From the NCBI GenBank assembly GCA_934277495.1, contig CAKQUI010000090.1:1-9622 (forward strand): a DNA stretch of 9,622 nucleotides. The letters are read 5' to 3'. Below, in pieces: positions 6,432-9,622 of this stretch. The first letter of the stretch is position 1, and each line of letters starts with the position of its first letter. Source of the DNA: an uncultured Clostridia bacterium. GTDB lineage: Bacteria > Bacillota > Clostridia > Peptostreptococcales > Anaerovoracaceae. A program made the translations under genes and the position numbers. The notes beneath the pieces are model-generated. The model saw only the letters and a list, made by a program, of their open reading frames with translations, searched no databases and was not told where the DNA came from.

Positions 6432-7919
6432 CTATTTTGAATATCTTTTGTAAAAAGTGCGTTTAACACTGAATTCCTCAAGTGAAGCACTGTATTTGAA
6501 CTTCCTGCACTCAGGCGAGACGGTGTCCAGAATACTGAGAACACCACTTATATGGGAAACGAACCCTTTTGAATCCATATCCCGGTTCAGTTCTTCAAGG
6601 AAAAGAGCGAGCCTCACAAGATTCCCCTTTACAGCATCTGCACAATCGATTCTTGTTGGATATGCTTTTTCTGACATTATTTTAGCCCTTAATCTCACTG
6701 CTTCCACTGCATGTATGCCTGCCAGCATAACATACTCTGAAAGCCTGTCCCGCATTCCTTCAGCTGTTATCTTTTTATTCGACAGCTGTTTCTTTGGTTC
6801 CAGCTCGAATATAGCATTCACTGCATTTCGTACTATATTTACGTGACTTCTTATTATCGTAAGACTCAGATCCTCATCTACGATTATATTCCTGCGTATC
6901 ATGTCAGTAGCACGGGATTCCTTCAACGACAGAGCCCTCAGATCATATTTGACAGCCTCTATATATGAACCATACTGTGATTCTACTGCACCGATATTGC
7001 TTATCGACAAGGCGAGCCATCCGGAATCATAGGAAAGATTCTGAGTTTTGTTCTGGATCACATTGTAAAAGTTCCGTATAGTTTCCTCATAATAGCCAAA
7101 AGGCTTGTCCAGCCGCTTACAAGTATCCAGATGTATCAGAGAGTATGCAAGCATATTCAGCTCCATGAGATACTGCCTGCTCTCAAGATAATTGTCAGGA
7201 TCATTGCTCTTTATTATCTCATCTCTGACAGCTAAAGCTTTATTGAATAAATACTCCGTTGTCTTCGCAAGATTATCAGGCTTAAGCCCATCTGCTTTAT
7301 CTTTTCCGGCATATATGCGATTCAGGATATCTGCTACGAAGGTTTCCGTATCTCCACCCTTTTTAAAGGCCGGATCAAGATCATCAATACCGCCCACTAT
7401 TGCACACAGCAGGCTCCAGTATGCATTTGATTTTCTCATATCAAAGATACCCGACGTTTCTATATCTCTCTGAAACTCCAGCATCGGCTCCATATACAAT
7501 TTGACAGCATCCGGGAAAGCTCTGTCGAACTCAGCGCACTCACTGAGATATGATGCTACCATTTCGGGAACACTGGCGTCCATCTCCGCTGCAATATCCT
7601 CGCATATTTTTACATACGAATTCGTTACGCTGTTGCTTTCAAGCTCAAAGATATCCTGATCTATTGTAAAATTCACAAATGTGTAATATGGGTTCTTGCT
7701 TTTGCGCTTGTCGATTATGACTTTATCTGCCAGAACATCCTTAAGCAGTTTGATCGTACCTTCCCGATCCTCATAGTTTACTCCGCCTTTTGTCTTCCCC
7801 TTGCTGTACGGGACCTTGTACTTTTTCAGAAGCCATAATGCCACAAGGAAAGACTTGCCGGTCTCTTCTCCAATACTCTCATAAAGTTTCTGTAAAACAC
7901 TTTCATTACGTTTTTCCAT
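6432..7919 (-). CDS. Hypothetical 495-aa helical repeat protein, first gene of AbiH cassette
   Basis: Soluble protein I cannot assign to a family. Residues about 10-85 (SIGEETGKSFLVALWLLKKY, then a basic SKGKTKGG turn and KVIIDKRKSKNPYYTFV) look like a winged-helix or similar small basic domain. Residues about 100-470 are almost wholly alpha-helical; the stretch 250-335, including WLALSISNIGAVESQYGSYI (301-320) and EAVKYDLRALSLKES, has TPR-like spacing. There are no transmembrane segments or visible nuclease motifs. ATG 7919 is chosen because GGGGGAGG precedes it by 6 nt; the frame stays open for 15 codons upstream, past that site. It is 24 nt ahead of abiH and heads the cassette, so a sensor, adaptor or regulator for AbiH is a fair hypothesis only. 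Its base composition is more AT-rich than pgi, ugd or wecB. Confidence 0.75.
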   Translation of the reverse strand: MEKRNESVLQKLYESIGEETGKSFLVALWLLKKYKVPYSKGKTKGGVNYEDREGTIKLLKDVLADKVIIDKRKSKNPYYTFVNFTIDQDIFELESNSVTNSYVKICEDIAAEMDASVPEMVASYLSECAEFDRAFPDAVKLYMEPMLEFQRDIETSGIFDMRKSNAYWSLLCAIVGGIDDLDPAFKKGGDTETFVADILNRIYAGKDKADGLKPDNLAKTTEYLFNKALAVRDEIIKSNDPDNYLESRQYLMELNMLAYSLIHLDTCKRLDKPFGYYEETIRNFYNVIQNKTQNLSYDSGWLALSISNIGAVESQYGSYIEAVKYDLRALSLKESRATDMIRRNIIVDEDLSLTIIRSHVNIVRNAVNAIFELEPKKQLSNKKITAEGMRDRLSEYVMLAGIHAVEAVRLRAKIMSEKAYPTRIDCADAVKGNLVRLALFLEELNRDMDSKGFVSHISGVLSILDTVSPECRKFKYSASLEEFSVKRTFYKRYSK

Positions 7920-8289
7920 AGCATACCTCCCCCGCCCTGGACAAAATCCTTTTGAACAAGGCACCTTAAATTAACCGATCATTCAGTTCGTGTCATACAT
8001 TGTACACCCCAAAATAGTGAAAATCTAAGAAAGTCCTCAAAAACAGCAAAAGTTTCTTTTTTTCGACAAAGACATATCTTTTCTAACGAAATAGCAAAAA
8101 TATTTAATAATCCAACTATCAGTTTCTGCACAGATCTGCAAAAATTCAATCAATGAACGGCTATTCTAAAATTTATACTGACCATATAATCACTGTTCAG
8201 TTTTCACGAAACGGTTAGTTTGTAGTTAATTTGTACAAACTCCTCACCAGCTCTTTTCTCCATTTATTTACACAGGAACATATCATCCC
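7920..8289. other. AT-rich intergenic region upstream of the AbiH cassette
   Basis: No gene is seen in these 370 bases. It should hold the cassette promoter: a minus-strand TACAAT (8004-7999) resembles a -10, but no good -35 lies at the right distance. A perfect 8-bp inverted repeat, AGTTTGTA (8217-8224) and TACAAACT (8234-8241), may be an operator or hairpin. Around 8153-8185 there is faint resemblance (ATGAACGG then TAAAATTTATACT) to the antisense RNA segment of the flanking modules, perhaps a decayed third copy. Confidence 0.4.
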
Positions 8290-8292
8290 ATA

Positions 8293-8321
8293 TTGACATA
8301 ACCAATCACCTTTGGTAATAT
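8293..8321 (+). promoter_or_regulatory. Promoter of antisense (antitoxin) RNA, copy 2
   Basis: -35 TTGACA (8293-8298), 17-nt spacer containing ATCACCTTTGG as in copy 1, -10 TAATAT (8316-8321) with an extended TGG. Start expected near 8328. Confidence 0.7.
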
Positions 8322-8328
8322 GAATATA

Positions 8329-8355
8329 CAAAAACGCTGCCGGTGAACGGTCAGC
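8329..8355 (-). terminator. Putative 3' terminator of toxin mRNA, copy 2
   Basis: Minus-strand hairpin GCTGACCG-TTCAC-CGGCAGC followed by GTTTTTGT, conserved with copy 1. It would end the toxin transcript opposite the antisense start site. Confidence 0.5.
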
Positions 8356-8373
8356 TCAAAATGAAAAATTACT

Positions 8374-8416
8374 AAAAAGTAACCGTCTCATTCGAACAGC
8401 AAGGCGGTTACTTTTT
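8374..8416 (+). terminator. Terminator hairpin of antisense RNA, copy 2
   Basis: Perfect 12-bp inverted repeat AAAAAGTAACCG (8374-8385) and CGGTTACTTTTT (8405-8416) with a 19-nt loop. It is T-rich on either strand and includes the toxin stop codon at 8408-8410. Confidence 0.75.
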
Positions 8417-8512
8417 TGTGCTTTCAATATATACGATCAGCAGTGTCACTACCAGACTCAAAACCTGGAAATTCACTGAAAAAATCAAATCTATCATTTG
8501 ATAAGCATCCAT
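8408..8512 (-). CDS. Putative 34-aa holin-like type I toxin, copy 2
   Basis: Encodes a 34-residue peptide: MDAYQMID at the N-terminus, a single hydrophobic helix (VLSLVVTLLIVYI, residues 17-29), and a tail ESTKK. A strong GGAGG site sits 9 nt before ATG 8512. Size, one membrane span, Lys-Lys tail and the stop codon lying in a terminator stem match the small holin-like type I toxins of Firmicutes, which act at the membrane when over-expressed. Translation appears controlled: the 5' UTR holds CTCCTCC (minus strand 8589-8583), exactly complementary to the ribosome site GGAGGAG (8526-8520), and two palindromes lie between them. The convergent antisense RNA covers its 3' end. The peptide shares little sequence with copy 1 beyond layout and C-terminus. 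Confidence 0.65.
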   Translation of the reverse strand: MDAYQMIDLIFSVNFQVLSLVVTLLIVYIESTKK

Positions 8513-8545
8513 AAGTACACTCCTCCTTTCTCAGATTTCTCCATG

Positions 8546-8582
8546 AGAGATCTCTATGTCAACAGAGAGTCCAGACTCTCTG
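8546..8582. promoter_or_regulatory. Palindromes in toxin leader, copy 2
   Basis: AGAGATCTCT (8546-8555) is a perfect 10-bp palindrome, and CAGAGAGTC/GACTCTCTG (8563-8571, 8574-8582) is a perfect 9-bp inverted repeat with a 2-nt spacer. Both lie in the transcribed leader between the anti-ribosome-site CTCCTCC and the ribosome site. As RNA they would fold into hairpins that bring those two elements together. Absent from copy 1. Confidence 0.5.
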
Positions 8583-8625
8583 GGAGGAGCCAACCGCCCA
8601 CCGTGTCTCTGGCAGCGTCAAATCA

Positions 8626-8654
8626 ATCGTAGCATAGCCTTATTTATTTGTCAA
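8626..8654 (-). promoter_or_regulatory. Promoter of toxin mRNA, copy 2
   Basis: Minus-strand -35 TTGACA (8654-8649), 17-nt spacer, extended -10 TGC-TACGAT (8631-8626). Predicted start near 8619, giving an mRNA that begins GACGCUGCC, and a leader of about 106 nt. Confidence 0.65.
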
Positions 8655-8703
8655 TATATTACAGTTAATTATTTCCTGCACTGCATATTCGGAGGTTTCA
8701 AAC

Positions 8704-8802
8704 TCATTTCCACTTGCCTGCTGACAGCATATCTGCAAGATATGGATCTGTGCCATATCGGCTCTCCAGATACTGTTTACCATAGTCCGCAGTATTGCTC
8801 AC
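8704..8802 (-). pseudogene. Possible remnant or tiny ORF downstream of wecB
   Basis: A 32-codon frame from GTG 8802 whose peptide has a protein-like composition (NTADYGKQYLESRYGTD, then PYLADMLSAGKWK). A TAG stop lies two codons upstream and no good ribosome site is seen. It may be the tail of a gene that once followed wecB and was lost when the neighbouring repeat module arrived. It ends right at the right-hand border of module copy 2. I do not recognise the protein. Confidence 0.25.
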
Positions 8803-8869
8803 CTGCTAATTATTTCTCTGCATATTCAATATAATCGCAAGCACCATACCGCATCATTCTGAACATCTC

Positions 8870-9622
8870 CTACCTGTCCTTCCTCCAGACCATCTTATTG
8901 ACTACGTTCACGTACCCTTGTATTATCCTCACGACTTTCATGGATACGGTCTCGTCGATGTAATCCGGGCATGGCTTGCCGAGGATTCCTTTCTGTTTCA
9001 TGTCGATGGCCATTTCAGTTGCCTGCAGGAGTTCTGCCGTGGATATGCCGGCCAGTATGAAATCGCCTGATTCCAGCGCCTCCGGCCTTTCCGTGGAGGT
9101 CCTGATGCAGACCGCTGCGATAGGATGCCCTATGGAAAGATAAAACGAACTTTCCTCCGGCAGTGTCCCGGAATCCGACACGATGGCGAGGGCGTTCATC
9201 TGAAGACAGTTGTAATCGCTGAATCCCAGCGGCTCATTTACCCTGACTCTCGGATCCAGCCTGAACCCGCTCTTTTCCAGCCTGTTCTTCGAACGTGGGT
9301 GACACGAGTAAAGTATCGGCATGTCATATTTCTCCGCAAGGGCATTTATCGCAGTGAACAGACTCGTAAAGTTTTTCTCCGTGTCTATGTTTTCCTCCCT
9401 GTGGGCCGACAGCAGGATATACCGGTCAGGCTCAAGCCCCAGCCTCGACAGGACATCGCTGCTTTTTATCTTGTCAAGATTCATCCTCAGCACCTCAGCC
9501 ATAGGCGAACCGGTGACATAAGTGCGCTCCTTAGGCATACCCATTTCATGCAAATATTTTCGTGCCGGTTCACTGTAAGGCCGGTTCACATCGGAAATGA
9601 CATCAACGATACTCCTGTTGGT
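8870..9622 (-). CDS. UDP-N-acetylglucosamine 2-epimerase, WecB/Cap5G type (5' end cut by window edge)
   Basis: 250 C-terminal codons of a non-hydrolysing UDP-GlcNAc 2-epimerase family protein, normally about 370-380 aa; the frame stays open to the right edge. The family makes UDP-ManNAc, or in the Cap5G/FnlC branch UDP-N-acetyl-L-fucosamine, for capsule, teichoic acid or O-antigen. Seen: NRSIVDVISDVNRPYSEPAR (near the visible start), SAHREENIDTEKNF, LYSCHPRSKNRLE with the active-site His, PLGFSDYNCLQMN, the UDP-binding SDSGTLPEESS, and RTSTERPEAL. The PLGFSDYN and HREENID forms resemble Cap5G more than E. coli WecB, so the exact product is uncertain. A surface polysaccharide role agrees with the nearby UDP-glucose dehydrogenase. 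No clear terminator follows. Confidence 0.88.
   Translation of the reverse strand, partial: TNRSIVDVISDVNRPYSEPARKYLHEMGMPKERTYVTGSPMAEVLRMNLDKIKSSDVLSRLGLEPDRYILLSAHREENIDTEKNFTSLFTAINALAEKYDMPILYSCHPRSKNRLEKSGFRLDPRVRVNEPLGFSDYNCLQMNALAIVSDSGTLPEESSFYLSIGHPIAAVCIRTSTERPEALESGDFILAGISTAELLQATEMAIDMKQKGILGKPCPDYIDETVSMKVVRIIQGYVNVVNKMVWRKDR

Larger units (their letters stand above)
8328..8418 (+). ncRNA. Putative antisense antitoxin RNA, copy 2 (about 90 nt)
   Basis: Begins with a hairpin GCTGCCG/CGG(T)CAGC (8336-8355), as in copy 1 but with loop GTGAA instead of ATGAA, and ends in the terminator at 8374-8416. It is complementary to the 3' part of the toxin mRNA. The sequence between the two hairpins differs from copy 1, so each antisense RNA may be specific to its own toxin. 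Confidence 0.6.
8290..8708. repeat. Type I toxin-antitoxin-like module, copy 2 (direct repeat of 3691-4090)
   Basis: Same plan and orientation as copy 1: antisense promoter at the left, shared terminator hairpin, minus-strand toxin, long 5' UTR and toxin promoter at the right. The central part is different and slightly longer. With copy 1 it brackets the AbiH cassette at a spacing of about 4.6 kb. Confidence 0.85.

Noticed and set aside
8150..8200. Possible third, decayed antisense RNA segment (ATGAACGG...TAAAATTTATACT)
   Set aside because: Similarity is short and gapped, without the promoter or terminator hairpin; mentioned only in the intergenic entry.
3691..8708. Composite transposon or CRISPR interpretation of the two repeats
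   Set aside because: No transposase, no terminal inverted repeats or target duplications, and only two long copies with internal gene structure rather than short regular repeats.

Overview
The window looks like chromosomal DNA of a low- to mid-GC Clostridia member, probably Ruminococcus/Oscillospiraceae-like. The evidence is AGGAGG-type ribosome sites, extended -10 promoters with 17-nt spacers, a short Firmicute-type Pgi, a streptococcal HasB-like UDP-glucose dehydrogenase, an Rpn-type nuclease remnant and holin-like type I toxins. The genus is inferred from style, not proven.

Layout: (1) 1-1034, minus: most of glucose-6-phosphate isomerase, cut by the left edge. (2) 1035-1393: a divergent control region with two promoters and a repeated candidate operator. 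(3) 1394-2863, plus: an unusual single protein with an N-terminal XRE DNA-binding domain joined to a full UDP-glucose 6-dehydrogenase. (4) 2864-3677, minus: a terminator, a 72-aa hypothetical protein and a truncated tail of an Rpn/PD-(D/E)XK nuclease. (5) 3691-4090 and 8290-8708: two diverged copies, in the same orientation, of a previously unannotated module. Each has a 30-34 aa single-helix peptide gene on the minus strand and a convergent antisense RNA on the plus strand, with the layout of a type I toxin-antitoxin system. (6) 4207-7919, minus: a three-gene, operon-like cassette between those copies, transcribed in the order 495-aa helical repeat protein, AbiH phage-defence protein, 327-aa DUF218-like Rossmann protein. 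(7) 8870-9622, minus: the C-terminal two-thirds of a WecB/Cap5G-type UDP-GlcNAc 2-epimerase, cut by the right edge.

The outer genes (pgi, ugd, wecB) supply sugar phosphates and nucleotide sugars for a surface polysaccharide. The middle is an accessory insert of more AT-rich character carrying an AbiH-based candidate anti-phage cassette. It is bracketed by direct-repeat toxin-antitoxin modules that could stabilise it or let it be lost by recombination. The most novel points are the XRE-UDP-glucose dehydrogenase fusion with its candidate autoregulatory operators, the three-gene AbiH cassette, and the paired type I modules whose regulatory flanks are conserved while their toxins have diverged.
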